Assembly (NCBI GenBank): GCA_016808115.1
Contig: JAEQBH010005281.1
Coordinates: forward strand, 1 to 64,000
Direction: 5' to 3'
Length of the DNA: 64,000 bases
Source: Tetrastigma voinierianum
Taxonomy: Eukaryota; Streptophyta; Magnoliopsida; Vitales; Vitaceae
Both the position numbers and the translations under genes were made by a program. Positions 22,490 through 33,983 of the stretch are shown here, piece by piece. Within the stretch, counting starts at the first letter, position 1, and each line of letters starts with the position of its first letter. The notes beneath the pieces are model-generated. The model ran no database searches. It saw nothing but the letters and a program-made list of their open reading frames with translations, and had not been told where the DNA came from.

Positions 22490-23760
22490 AAGTTTCGTCC
22501 TCGAAACTTACCTCGAATAGCAAATAAGTGCAGGTACTTCTCTCGCATTTCTAGCTCTGATTCCCAAGTAGCTTCTTCCACTCCATGGTGTTGCCACAAA
22601 ACCTTCACTAGTTGGATGATTTTGTTCCCGGGAGCACCTTTCCTTGCACAAGAATTTTCACCGTTGTTTTCATAGGTTGCTCGATCTTACCCCTAAATCT
22701 TCCAAGTCTACGATCGACATTGTATTCGATTGACACTTTCTTCAACATCGACACGTGAACACGCCATGTACCCTGCACAATTGGAGTGGGTAGTCGTTAA
22801 CCGATACGCCACTTTGCCCACCACTTTGACGGCTTCAAATGGCCCAGATATCTTGGCATTAACTTCTTCTCACGAATCTAAACACTCCCTTTTGGGTGAC
22901 ACCTGAGGAATACATAATCCCCTTTAAAATTCCAAGGTCTTCATCACGATCCGCACAGCTTTTCTCTGTCTACTTTCTTGAACCGTGAGTAGCCTCTCCT
23001 GATGAGTTTAATCTTCTCTCAGAAGCCCCGATCAATCTCCGGCCCAAACAAGCTACTCTCGCCCGCTTCCAACCAACACGTCGGTGATCTACAGGGCCTT
23101 CCATACAATGCCTCATAAGGTGCCATCCCAATACTTTCCTAATAGCTGTTGTTGTACTCAAATTCCACCAACGGAAAATGGTTACTCCAGCTTCCTTTGA
23201 AGTCCAACACACAAGCACGTAACATGTCTTCCACAATCTGTATCACCATTTCGGATTGGCCATCCGTTTAGGGATGAAAATCTATGCTGAAATGTAACTC
23301 TGTCCCCATTGCTTGTTGTAGACTTTTCCAAAACCATGCCATAAACCGAGAATCACAATCCGACAGGATAGAGAGTGGAACTCCGTGCAATCTAACAATC
23401 TCCTGGATATAGAGCTGGCTCAGAGTCTCGGATGTGTCCGTGGTCTTCATACCTAAGAAAGGAGCAGACTTAGTGATTCTATCATTAATAACCCATACTG
23501 CATTATGGCCTCGTGTGGTTCTTGGAAAACCATATACTAAGTCCATGGTGATGTGATCCCACTTCCACTTTGGGATAGGCAAAGACTATAGTAATCCTTC
23601 GAGCCTTTGGTGCTCAATCTTCACTTGTTGACACACCGCACATCTTGAAAAGTATCTAGCCACATCCTTTTTCATTCCCTTCCACCAATATTGCCGCTTC
23701 ATGTCCCTATACATTTTGTTACTACCTGGATGTATGGAGAACTTGGAACGATGACACTCG
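22490..23760 (-). pseudogene. Chromovirus integrase and C-terminal chromodomain
   Basis: Read on the minus strand, about 23710-23590 gives the zinc-binding segment (MKRQYWWKGMKKDVA, then CAVCQQVK). 23582-23268 is the catalytic core, with WDHITMDLVYGFP (first Asp), ILSDCDSRF (second Asp) and the FW-SLQ-AMGT segment. 23236-22970 carries the C-terminal part in a shifted frame. About 22640-22490 reads NKIIQLVKVLWQHHGVEEAT and a closing W-SE-EM--KY-HLF, a chromodomain of the type that steers plant chromoviruses to heterochromatin. A stop at 23583 and several frameshifts inactivate it. Confidence 0.85.
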
Positions 23761-23764
23761 CCTA

Positions 23765-25430
23765 CTACTTCTTCCCTACTTGGTCAGTGACGTACACATA
23801 GCCTTCCTCAAACCGTAACTCATCATCACTTATTACCCACTCAACAATCCCACCTCTCTCCAACTTACCCGATAGCCTAACCGCTGGTTCATTCGTTGCA
23901 ACGTCACAACTTTTATCGGCAAAGGGTAGAGCTACAAGATTGAATATGCTTATTCGGGATCCATCTTCTCTAACCCATAGATCAAAATCTCCAAGGGCAT
24001 CCTTCAACTTCCATTCACCTATGGAAACATTGAGTTCACCCTGAGACTTTCTGCTAAGTGCATCGGCCACTACATTTGCCTTTCCTGATGGTAGTTGAGT
24101 GTGAAATCGTAGTCTTCTAAGTACTCAATCCACCTTCTTTTCCGGAGGTTCAAGTCTTTTTGGGTGAAGATATACTTGAGGCTCTTATGATCCGAATACA
24201 CTTGGAATTTCTCTCCATACAAGTAGAACCTCCATAACTTAAGAGCAAAAACCGCGGCGGCTAGTTCCAAGTCATGAGTTGGATAGTTCTGCTCATGAGT
24301 CTTGAGTTGCCTTGAGCCATAAGCAACTACCTTTCCCTTTTGCATTAGGACACATCCCAAGCTCAGACGCGAAGCACGGCACACATCGTGATCCTTCCCC
24401 CGCCGCTAGAATGATGAGGACAGGTGCCGTTGTCAATTTATTCTTCAGAGTACGAAAAACAAGTTCACACTCTTGAGTCCACAAGAATTTCTATCCCTTC
24501 TTGGTAAGGCGAGTCATTGGCATCACAAGCTTGGAGAATCCCTCCACAAACCTCCAATAGTAGCCTGCTAAGCCCATAAAACTACGTACCTCCGTCACAT
24601 TCTTCGATGGTTCCCACTTCATCACTACCTCAATCTTTGCAGGGTCAACAACCACACCCTGTTCTGACACCACATGGCCAAGGAATTTCACTTCCTTCAT
24701 CCAAAACTCACACTTTCTCATCTTAGCATATAACTTGTGCTCCCTCAAAGTCTGGAGCACCATTGTGAGATGGAGTTCATGCTCCTCGTGTTTCCGTGAG
24801 TAGATTAGTATGTCATCAATGAACACAATGACAAACTGATCTAGATACGATCCAAATACCCTGTGCATCAAATCTATGAAGGCTGCGGGTGCATTAGTCA
24901 ATTTGAACGGCATTACCATGTACTCAAAATGACCATACAGGGTACGAAAAGCAGTCTTAGGAATATGCACCTCCCTGATCCGCAATTAATGATACCCTAT
25001 GCAAAGGTCGATCTTGGTGTAAGACTTAGAACCCCTCAACTAATCAAATAAGTCATCTATTCGGGGTAAAAGGTATTTATTCTTTACTATCACTCGATTT
25101 AAGCTTCGGTAATCTGTGCATAACCGAAGTGTTTCATCATGCTTCTTTACAAAGAGGACTAGAGCTCCCTAAGGTGAAGTACTTAAACGGATAAACCCAA
25201 TATTCAACAAATGGTCTAACTGCTTCCTTAGCTCCTTTATTTCCAAAGGTGCCATAAGGTAGGGAGTAATGGATATGGGTTCGGTTCCCGGATAGAGATC
25301 AATCTTGAACTCAATATCTCTTTGTGGGGGTAACCCTGGTAGTTCATCTGGGAAGACATTCGAAAAATCCGATACTATCGACACCACCTTCGTAGGGAAT
25401 TTATCCCTCTCCTCTCCTATCAAGTTAGCT
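23765..25430 (-). pseudogene. Chromovirus reverse transcriptase and RNase H
   Basis: 25423-25169 reads VFPDELPGLPPQRDIEF and PGTEPISITPYLMAP, the RT entry. 25160-25000 (with stops) holds LRLCTDYRSLNRV and LLPRIDDLFD. 24985-24491 is a long intact stretch with IPKTAFRTLYGHFEYMVMPF, LTNAPAAFIDLMHRVF, the active site FIDDIL and KCEFWMKEVKFLGHVVS. 24484-24070 is RNase H-like, with VAYGSRQLKTHEQNYPTHDLE and YSDHKSLKYIFTQKDLN. 24070-23765 continues with MADALSRKS into the spacer before integrase. Frameshifts at about 24490, 24385 and 25165 break a single pol frame. Domain order is Ty3/gypsy. Confidence 0.9.
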
Positions 25431-25655
25431 GGGCAAACTCAAATGGCTCCTCAGCTTTCAAGAATTGGCATTACCCATAGTAGTAAATGGATGGAAAGAA
25501 CTTCAGTCATTAATAAAACTAAAAACTACCCCTCCTGGTAACTAGAATGTAATTCGCTTGAGAAAACAATCCATTACCTCCCGGAAAGTGGACAACAAGT
25601 TCATTCCGAATACAACGTCATACCCTTCTTCAAATCTAGAGCACCAAGTTCACAA

Positions 25656-27060
25656 TCAATTTGCGTTCTCGATACGAAGAACGTGAACCCTTGTGTAATT
25701 CGATCGTACCCAATTTTCTCCCGTAGGCAAGTCAACATTCAATGCTTGTTCTAGCTTTTCAAAGCTCAATCCCAAGTTAAGAGCATATGCGGTGCGTATG
25801 AATGAATGAGTCGCACTGGGATCAAATAGAATTCGGGCCCATGAATTATAAAGAAGAATGATACCTTCCACAACTGCATTTGAGGCATCTTCCTCCTGTT
25901 GAGTCAAAGCAAACACTCTCCCCCGGGTGGCGCCGTCAGCTGTGAGCTCCCAACGCGCGCAGCCTCTGCAGGGGTGGCCTCGCATGCCCCGCACCGGTCC
26001 CGCTGGGTTCGAGTATTCCTGGGGGGCGAATAATAAATTTGACAATGTATCCGAATATGTCCCGCACCTCCACACGCAAAGGTGATCTTAGATTAGTGCC
26101 TACTCCTCCGGTACACCTCCCGCCTCCTGCCATCTATGCACCAGTCCCACTGTCCGGTCCGCGATGGTAAGGTGTTGCCCTCTGAATTCCACTACTGCCC
26201 GCACTAGTCCAGATCGGATCTTCCCTCGCTAAGCTTTATCATAGCTGGCTGTTCTCTATATCCCTCTCCACGAGTGCAGCTCGATCCATAATATCCCCAA
26301 AGTCCCGAATCTTGAGAGCCACCAACATATCTCAGATAACAGGCCTCAAGCCCTACTCAAAGTGCTTAGCCCGGTTGGCCTCAGTAGAAATAAACTCCAT
26401 AGCATAACAGGATAGCTCATTAAACCTCATCTCATACTCAACCATAGTCATGCTGCCCTATCATAGAGCAAGAAAATCAGCCTTCATTCTATCTCTGACT
26501 GATTCCGAAAAGTACTGGTCTCGAAGATTTTACGAACTCCCTAAGTAAGTGCATCTGCTCCCCCACACCCCTCCCACTTTCTACACCGATTCCCACCAAT
26601 GATCGGCCTCCATCAAATAAATATATCGCCTAAGCCGACCTTAAGGTCCTCTAACTCCTATGCTCAAGACTTTTGCCACCCTGGCCGGATCCACCTATCC
26701 GCGTCTAAGGGATTTGAGCCTCTTTGAAAGTGGGTGGCTTTGCCTTAGAAAACTCGGCGATGACCATTCCGACTTCATCCCCGGGGCTGTCTTGCACTGG
26801 GCTATGGATGAGTCCCTAATTATCAGGGTTGTTGTTGTTTTATTCTCGTGTTGCACCAAAGCATGAAGTTCTTTAAAATTGATAAGATACTCATTCACAG
26901 ACGGAGGTGGTGGTGGTGGTGGATTTGCTTGACTTCACAACCATGCCCATGTCCACGCTCCACGCCCTTCCGCCTTCCATCCCGAACAACATCGATTCAC
27001 AATTTAGCCTCGATGTACAAGACGCCTAATCAACACCAATCACCCTAATCCTATCTCTTT
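25656..27060 (-). pseudogene. Chromovirus gag, zinc knuckle and protease
   Basis: Decayed gag is readable in shifting frames at about 26860-26200: DRMKADFLALRQ-like and VEYEMRFNELS, then RAKHFE-GLRPVIR and VERDIE, a typical plant gypsy capsid. The zinc knuckle near 26085-26040 reads FACGGAGHIRIHC, keeping C-x4-H-x4-C while the first Cys is lost. Protease follows at 25930-25700 with GRVFALTQQE and ILFDPSATHSFI, where the active-site DSGA/DTGA is DPSA. Loss of the D-(S/T)-G triad would inactivate the protease. Many stops in gag. Confidence 0.75.
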
Positions 27061-27103
27061 AGTGGTAATTCATAACCTGGCGCCCCATGCAAGACCTAAA
27101 ACC

Positions 27104-27121
27104 TAGACTATGATACCAACT
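27104..27121 (-). other. Primer-binding site (initiator Met tRNA)
   Basis: Minus strand reads TTGGTATCATAGTCTAGG two or three bases inside the 5' LTR end. The usual plant site complementary to initiator tRNA-Met is TGGTATCAGAGCC; two positions differ. Confidence 0.8.
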
Positions 27122-27379
27122 TTGAATCAGCCCAAATACCAGGGTCCTTTTTTTTTTTTTCGGGTGTTATCAGACGAATCTGTCGCGATGTGGAAATTTA
27201 TCACGGCTGTAATCCCACTATTGCGCGCGCTGCTCGCTATGCGCGAGTCTCACCGCAGATCGCCGAAGGCCTCACTGTATGATGTAGTGTTCCCGCCTTT
27301 AGCCGCTTCTATCATGACATACGTCCCGCTGTAACAAAATTCTCCCCATTCGAGCTAACTCTATCGCTAGAGAAAATCT

Positions 27380-27990
27380 CCCAAATTCTTTGGCCAACTT
27401 ATGTCGCAACATAAATTCCCTCTGGTCGCAACACCGAACCTCCCTTTAGCTACACTCCCCATCTCGAAATAAAATAACTCTGTCGCGACATAAAACCTCT
27501 TTACTATTACCAACTCTGTCGCGACATAAAAACATTCTGTCGCACAAGAAAATGCATGGCCTAGCCAAAATGTGTCACGACCTGAAAACACTCTATCACG
27601 ACATAAAATCCCTACCCAGGGCCAGACTCTGTCGCGACACATAAATACTCTGTCACGACATCGAAACCCCTGGCTTTGACCAAACCCTGTCATGACACAA
27701 AATTGCCCGGGTCGCACACAAGGCCTGCTGGTCTTGGCCAATTTATGATCGACATAAAAATTCCCTCGTCGCAACACAATTCCATGAAATCCTATCACAA
27801 CTGGCAAATTTAGGTCGCGACACAAAAATCTCCTTGCCCAACCAAAGCCTCCATACAACCCCGCCTCTTTTAGGACCGCCTTGGTCGCGACAGCGAACCT
27901 CTCGTCACGGCATACATAGTCACGACGGGATCAACTTGGTCGCGACACAAACCCCCGGTCACACTCCAAAACCAGCCCAACATTCAGTAG
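27380..27990 (-). repeat. TGTCGCGACA palindrome array (5' LTR copy)
   Basis: Perfect palindromes at 27481-27490, 27517-27526 and 27630-27639, surrounded by TGTCACGACA, TGTCATGACA and GGTCGCGACAC variants. Decay is mostly C-to-T/G-to-A at CpG. Confidence 0.8.
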
Positions 27991-28452
27991 CCCTTCTGGG
28001 CCTTTCCTGCACCTCCCGCTCTCTCTTAAATGCAGTAAATTCACTATTGTTGTCTCTACATATATATATCTATTATGCAAGCAGTACTAAATCTAGGAAA
28101 CTTTCCAACACTTTAATGAATAGATCCAAAAAATAAGTTTTTATTACAAAAATTCTCCCGTAATATTATTGAAACTAGATATTCTATCTTAGAATATTAT
28201 AATCCGTAAAATAAGCTAGATCTAGCCTTTCTCTTTCCTTACTACTATAAGTCTTAGGATGAAGTTCCTTCACTTGATAGACCTAATTTAGATTCCCTTC
28301 GGGTGGGGCCTCCTAGTGCACGGGTTCCTCGACTCCCGCCGCCTCAAGGGTAAAATATGAAAAGGGTCATATGTAGGGGGTGAGCACGAAGCTCTGTAGG
28401 AAACTCCTCTCAAAATCAAACAAGGTTTAGAAAAGTATGGAAAACTGTCGGT

Positions 28453-30278
28453 GTGATACCCCAAAATCGGGGTGTCCGTTGACAACCCGTCAACCCAAAG
28501 AATACTCGTGAATGTCGGGTAACCCAACACCACTCACGAAAATCGAGCAGAGTCTCCTTTGTATGGGGAGCTCTACCCAAGGTACAAACCTGTCCCAACA
28601 AGTTTACAATGACCACACAGGGTCCATATGCGAGTAAAATAATGGCCACTTGGGCCCCTGCATCAATACTCACAAAATACATCAACTATATTACCATAGC
28701 TCAAGAGTTATTACATTACTCTTATACAACATATATTAAACCTTGGAATTTTAATATATGTATACACAAAGATACCAAAGCCACAACCCGACTTTCTTCT
28801 AAAATGCGTCTCTAGTGAGCGCCGTCCTCGCACACTTCAGACCCGAAATGGCGATTCCTCGACGTATGAGCAAAACCCGCAGTGATAATTTCCTACCCGG
28901 GTTACTCCCCACGGCACACATGTTATGGCAAACACTCACATTCAAGCAGTTTCATGAACCTTACTCAAATGTCTACATGCCCAATCCCATCTCCCGAGTC
29001 CTCACCGACTCACTCACATATGCCTAAGCCGAATGCGAGTAAAAATATTCAGTTTTCAAAACAAAAGCTTTTTGTTCTCGAAAACTCACTACCGAATTTT
29101 GCAGAATACATCGGGATTCACCCTCCAAGGCGAATTGCTAGATATTTCTCCGAAACTGTCATGGTCCTCATCCGGCGATCCGCTGGATAACTCTGAAGGC
29201 AATTTAAAATCTTCCTTGAAATTCCTTTCACAAACATTTTCGTTTTTGTTTCATTTCATGTCATGCACTCACTCCTAATATTCTAGGGTCCCTAGTGCAT
29301 ATGGAATGCATGATGCCAATCCCAAAACATTCATGCTAATATATTCACATGCATATATATTAACATAACTAAATCACATAAATCATATGCAAATTTTCAC
29401 CATCTAATACACCAAAATTAGCTCACATGGGCTAATTAACAAATACAAGCAATTCCATTTGAATCACTTAACAAAACATTTTAAATCAAAATTTTTGTGT
29501 CAATTATTCACATGAACAAAGGAAACCCTAGTTATTGTTCACGACCACACAAATAGGAATTTTCCACTTGCCCAAAGCTTTTGAGATCGACCATGGCTAA
29601 AACAAGCTCTTTAACACTTAACCATTTACATGGCTCTTAGCCAAAGATTAACACAAGTAGGAAAAGATCCCTACCTCTAGGAGTTGCCTAAACTCCACCA
29701 ACCTGTCCACATCGTAGCTCCTCTTCACGCAGATCGACTTTGGCTGTCTGTCGAGAACCGACAGTCTGAACGGCCAAAAATCTAGAGAGAAGACACACTT
29801 TCTCTCTCTAGATTTCAAACCCAAGCTCACTGTCGATTTTTTTGCTTCATCCTGCACTTTTCTCTTTTCCATTTGAGAAGACAACTATTGCTTTTTTTGT
29901 CTTATTCATTAACAATTCAAAATTTCCACTTATGTCCCCTTTTGTCTTGATTTTGACACTTGGCACAATCTCGGCAATTCATTTCCATCATCTCTCTAAT
30001 CATGCAACATGTGTCACATGAGTACATGTAGTAGGTGACTTTTGTCACATCACATGTCTTTCAAACCCGTTTTACGGCACCCGACACCCTGTGACTCGAA
30101 AAACGTGAAATTCCTACTGTCTCGGAATTCGACGAAATTCGACGTGGTAGCTAGATTTCGCAAGACGATTCCAATGGTGAAGTTCATTTTGTCATCCGAG
30201 ATCTAGAAAAATTTCGGGTTTTGACCAAAATTACCGTTTTACCCTTTTTCATAAAATTGAATTTTCTCGGGTCTTACA
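28453..30278 (-). mobile_element. Solo LTR F inside the chromovirus 5' LTR
   Basis: Begins TGTGATACCCCAAAATCGGGG and ends TCTCGGGTCTTACA. Flanks GTCGG (28448-28452) and ATCAG (30279-30283) fit a 5-bp duplication in which two G became A. The sequence on both sides rejoins to match 21125-21150 of the other LTR. Near its left end it has a hairpin region (about 28503-28537) also found in the LTRs at 53.1 and 60.9 kb. Confidence 0.85.
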
Positions 30279-30502
30279 ATCAGTCTCAATTTTCTTTTAA
30301 CATAACATAGACATACAATTTGACATAAAATAGTGACATTTCAAACAAATATCAAGTTTATGTACACACAATAATTAAATGAATAAACGAGCACCGCGCA
30401 AAGAAATACAGCTGGCTTAACCCCAAACAAATTTCGCAAGTCTGGGGGCAAAGCGACATACTTAATCTGCAACCTCCACCCTCCATGTTATCTTGTTTCG
30501 AA

Positions 30503-30726
30503 AGCATCCTACCAAGAACCTCTTCTTGATAATGAATGATCAACCTTACAAGGGACCTCTCACTCATCACTGTAGTGTTTCCCAATCATCCTTACCGAGA
30601 ATCTCTTGAGAAGGAATGGAGCATCCTTGCAAGGAACCTCTCACCCTTCACGGTAGTGTTTCCCAAGCATACTTACTGGGAACCTATTGAGAATGATTGA
30701 GCATCCTTACAAGGAACCTCACCCAT
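30503..30726 (-). repeat. Three-unit ~80-bp tandem repeat in the 5' LTR
   Basis: Counterpart of 21362-21583. Units start near 30503, 30586 and 30667 with the same GAACCTCTTGAGAA and CTCACTCATCACTGTAGTGT blocks. Confidence 0.8.
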
Positions 30727-31629
30727 GTTCATTCCAACAACCATACAAGAACATATCCTACCAACAATCATCACCAATAACCTATGATTCCATAAATCCC
30801 CAATTTACAAGCAAATCTTCCAAAGACCCACCAATCCATTATGAGGTAATTTCAATAACAATTAGGGAAATACAAGAGATCGTAACCACGTTATTTTACT
30901 GCTCAACACAAATCACTGTGATTTAGAAATCAAATCCAAGGAACACATTCAAGAAGAAAATCCATCATTCTCAAATAGTAGGATTTTTAAGACAAGAAAA
31001 GGGATTTCATGGGTATTCAACCCTAACTTGCTCGCTACGTGTAATCTTTGCAAAAAGACTAAGAGAGAAATTTCATATAATAACATATATATAACATTGA
31101 TAACTCCAAAACATACATATATAAATACCCTAGCCTTCACGTAAGTGAATGAGAGAAAACCCCTAATTCGAATTCCTTGGTTCAGGTGAAGATCTTGAGT
31201 TTTGATCTCGACCTACTATTCAATCTCATGTTTTGCCATTCCTTTCTTCCTCTCTAATGATCTCTAGGGTTCCAAGGGGTGTGGGGTGAGGGTGGAGTGA
31301 AATAAAAATGAGGGAAATGGAGTGAAAATGGGATTTTACATGCAGCTGCCCCGAATTTCACTGTTCATGGCCGTGTTGGTTTTCTTCAAAATTACGGTTT
31401 TGCCACTAAGATCTCTAATTTGATCTATATGACTACCCTAAGGTTTTTCGACGTTCCGGATTCATTTTTAATGTTATCTCAACCTAAAAACATGTATTTT
31501 TCTCTTTTATTATTAAGCCTTTTATACTTATTATTCTTATAATCTGATTTAGGATATAAATGGGGACGTTAAAGGCAAAACGAAGTTAATTAGACGATTG
31601 TTGATAGTTTAGACATGTGGGGGTTTACA

Positions 31630-31634
31630 TTGTT
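31630..31634. repeat. Target-site duplication TTGTT (right copy)
   Basis: Immediately follows the LTR end TTTACA and is identical to 17952-17956. Confidence 0.9.
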
Positions 31635-32522
31635 TAAGCAGCAGTGCCATACAGCTGAAAAACCTAAGCCCCTGCATCTTTTTTCTTACTTTAATAGTTT
31701 ATTCATGGCTTATTTTAAAATGATAACTTGAATCTTAATTTTTGCTTGACCTCATAGATATCATTGTGCTAAGATATCTTTATTTGGAACCTATAAAGTT
31801 GACTTTTAGATAGTTTATATGCATTAAGGTATATTTAAATCTCTAACAACAACTAGTTTTATTTTTTTAACATCAAGAGTAATGGAATGCAGGATGTTGT
31901 CTTATCTATTTGCATCAAACCAAAGATCAACAAGGAGATTGGAAGGAAATAAACATACCCCATGTGTAAATACAAAAGCTACTATATTGTAATTATAATT
32001 TCAATTAAACTTATTGAATTATAAGTCCAATCTTATTCAATCAATAGTCACATGAACGTGTAAGTATCTAGTCACTATGGAGGATTCAAAATAGTTTCTA
32101 CAAAGGAAATATATCGGAACAAATAACTATCCTAGAATCCATAGTACAAGTGAATGATAATAGGATTGAAGTGAATTACTATGTTCAACAACTTACCAAA
32201 ATTGAGATATCAAATTCAAAAGAAGTTTAGGTTAAAGAAAGGGTTGTATGGATAAGATAATTTACTTGTCCTAACATTAGAAGCCATATAATTGAGAAGG
32301 CCTATTTGGAGCATAGTGTAGTCATTAACCTTTTGATGGTTGAAAGGAGCACAATAACAAGGTCCCTTACTTCATAAATTTCTGCTATAACTTTTTAAAA
32401 TGGATTGGATAAGCTTGATCAAAGTACTATTTTAATGAGGAAGAGCACTCAAAATTAAAAATGCTATATCAACATGTAGAAAGTGTTAGTGTTATCTTGT
32501 ACATGTTGTTGTAAGCTTTTCT
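31635..32522 (+). other. Host DNA between chromovirus and LINE, probable intron
   Basis: An open frame continuing the 17921-17956 candidate exon extends to about 31720. Otherwise AT-rich with no recognised domain. Confidence 0.35.
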
Positions 32523-32538
32523 AAAGGATCAGTAAAGA
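32523..32538. repeat. LINE target-site duplication, 3' side
   Basis: AAAGGATCAGTAAAGA precedes the T-run (the LINE poly-A on the other strand). It matches 33968-33983 at 15 of 16 bases. Confidence 0.8.
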
Positions 32539-33967
32539 TTTTTTTTTTTTTTTTTGATAAGTACAGAAAGTAGTATAAATACAAAAAGGGCTAAGCCTCT
32601 AGAGTATACAAGGAGTATACAAAGGAAAGAAAACGAAGAGGAGAGGAGAAAGGGATAAAACCAACCACCCAATACACACAATGGCATAAACTAACAAAAT
32701 CCCCCACAAGACAACCTAAACTCCTCAAGAAGAAGCGAACCACTCCAAGAAATCTAAAAGAGAAGTGGTCACTTCACCAAGGTACATACTGTTCCAGAAC
32801 CACAAATTGAAAACAAAATAATGCTTTAGCCTCTGAGCGGTTAAAATCCCATTTCGAAAGGCTATGCAATTTCCTTCTTTCCAAACAGTCCAAAAGATGC
32901 AGAGAGCAACTGAATTCCAGGTCAACCTCATTTTTTTTCCCCACAAATGGGCCCTTCCAACTAAGAAGCATGTCCTTGACTTCCTTAGGGAAAGCCCAGG
33001 AAAAACTAACAAGGGAGAGGATAATATTCCACAGAGGACGAACAATCGACCAGTGGAGCAAGATATGATGAATTGTTTCCTTAGCGCAACCACATAAGAA
33101 GCATTTATTGGGAAGATGCCAACCTCTTCTTTGGAGTTTGTCCAGGGTTAGGACCTTACCCCAAGCTACTTCCCAAGCGAAAAATGAAACTTTAGAAGGG
33201 ACAGAGGCCATCCAAAATCTACTTAACGAGGAATCTTGAGGTAGAACGCGAGACCAACAGGTTATAGGCATTGCAAGACCGTGAAGGTTGCATCCATCAT
33301 TTCTTTCCGTATAACTTATCCAGCCGGAGGGAAACCTTTTCCTTGAAGGACATGAAGAAGGTTCGCTCCACCCATCTCCTAATCATTGAAAGTTGTGACA
33401 CACTAAGATTCCACGCTCCGTCGGTCCAAGGTTCCAGCCCGGCCACGTTGATGGATTTATCGCTGAACTAACTCAAAAAGGAGGGAAGGAATGACAAAGA
33501 GGGTTGGAGGGCCCGCTTAAAAATCCATCCGTATCTAACTCGGTGCCCTTACCAACCTTGAATTTCCAATTATCTTTCACCCAATGGGCTTCTTTGAGGA
33601 TTTCCTTCCACAAACCCACACCAAAAGGTCCCCGAGAGTATTGACCTTGAATTAACCAAGATCATCTTTACCAAATTTAGAGCAAGATCAAGGATTTCCC
33701 GTATTCGCCTCCTCTTCAAAGGCAAATCTTCAAATCCATTTGCCTAACAAAACTTTGTTCAAAGACGTTAAATATCTTAAGCCAAGACCCCCTTGGCCTT
33801 TGTGAGAACATATCACATCCCAATTAACTAGGTGGGGTTTCTTGTCAAGAGTTCCACCTCCCCAAAGAAAGTTCCTCTGCAATTTTTCCAACTGCTTTGC
33901 TACAAAAATTGGCATTCTAACCAAGGATAACTGGTAGATAGGGAGGCTAGCAAGGGTGCTCTTGATC
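32539..33967 (-). mobile_element. 5'-truncated L1-type LINE
   Basis: On the minus strand the element starts abruptly inside the RT gene at 33967 and runs to a poly-A tail (T-run 32539-32555 on the plus strand). It is flanked by a 16-bp duplication with one mismatch. Only the RT C-terminus and zinc-binding domain remain, which is typical of incomplete target-primed reverse transcription. Confidence 0.85.
32725..33966 (-). pseudogene. LINE ORF2 C-terminus (RT end plus zf-RVT)
   Basis: 33966-33730 reads LIKSTLASLPIYQLSLVRMP, VAKQLEKLQRNFLWGG and VCSHKGQGGLGLR-like residues, the usual end of plant L1 RT. 33271-32774 reads SKVSFFAWEVAWGKVLTLDK, LQRRGWHLPNKCFLCGCAKE and TIHHILLHWSIVRPLW. This is the zinc-binding domain that follows RT in plant LINEs (C-x2-C...H-x3-4-H pattern). 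The intervening 33700-33280 is frame-shifted (WKEIL, FGVGLW and KDNWKFKVG-like pieces). The residues before LIKS at the upper end come from flanking DNA, which confirms the truncation point. Confidence 0.85.
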
Positions 33968-33983
33968 AAAGGATCAATAAAGA
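33968..33983. repeat. LINE target-site duplication, 5' side
   Basis: AAAGGATCAATAAAGA, one mismatch from 32523-32538. Confidence 0.8.

Larger units (their letters stand above)
17957..31629 (-). mobile_element. Ty3/gypsy chromovirus (Tekay/Del type), nested with two solo LTRs
   Basis: Full-length element on the minus strand. 5' LTR is 31629-27124, primer-binding site about 27120-27104, gag-pol 27060-22490, polypurine tract 22487-22473, 3' LTR 22472-17957. The ends are TGTAAACCCCCAC...GGCGTTACA (3' LTR). A perfect TTGTT duplication flanks it. Gag, zinc knuckle, protease, RT, RNase H, integrase and a C-terminal chromodomain are all recognisable but broken by frameshifts, so it is not autonomous. 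Subtracting solo LTRs E (from the 3' LTR) and F (from the 5' LTR) leaves two LTRs of nearly equal length, about 2.7 kb. The LTRs differ visibly, so the insertion is old. Confidence 0.9.
27124..31629 (-). repeat. 5' LTR of the chromovirus (contains solo LTR F)
   Basis: Plus-strand start TGAATCAGCCCAAATACCAGGG is a decayed version of the other LTR's TGTAACGCCTAAAATACCAGGGG. The T-run, GC-rich block, TCGCGA array, TTTATTACAAAAA tract, tandem repeat and GTGGGGGTTTACA end follow in the same order as in 17957-22472. Solo LTR F interrupts it at 28453. Confidence 0.9.

Noticed and set aside
27367..27858. 163-codon minus-strand frame rich in CRDRV repeats
   Set aside because: It is a translation of the TCGCGA array in the LTR; the repeat pattern is DNA-level. 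The related frames at 20069-20426 have the same origin.
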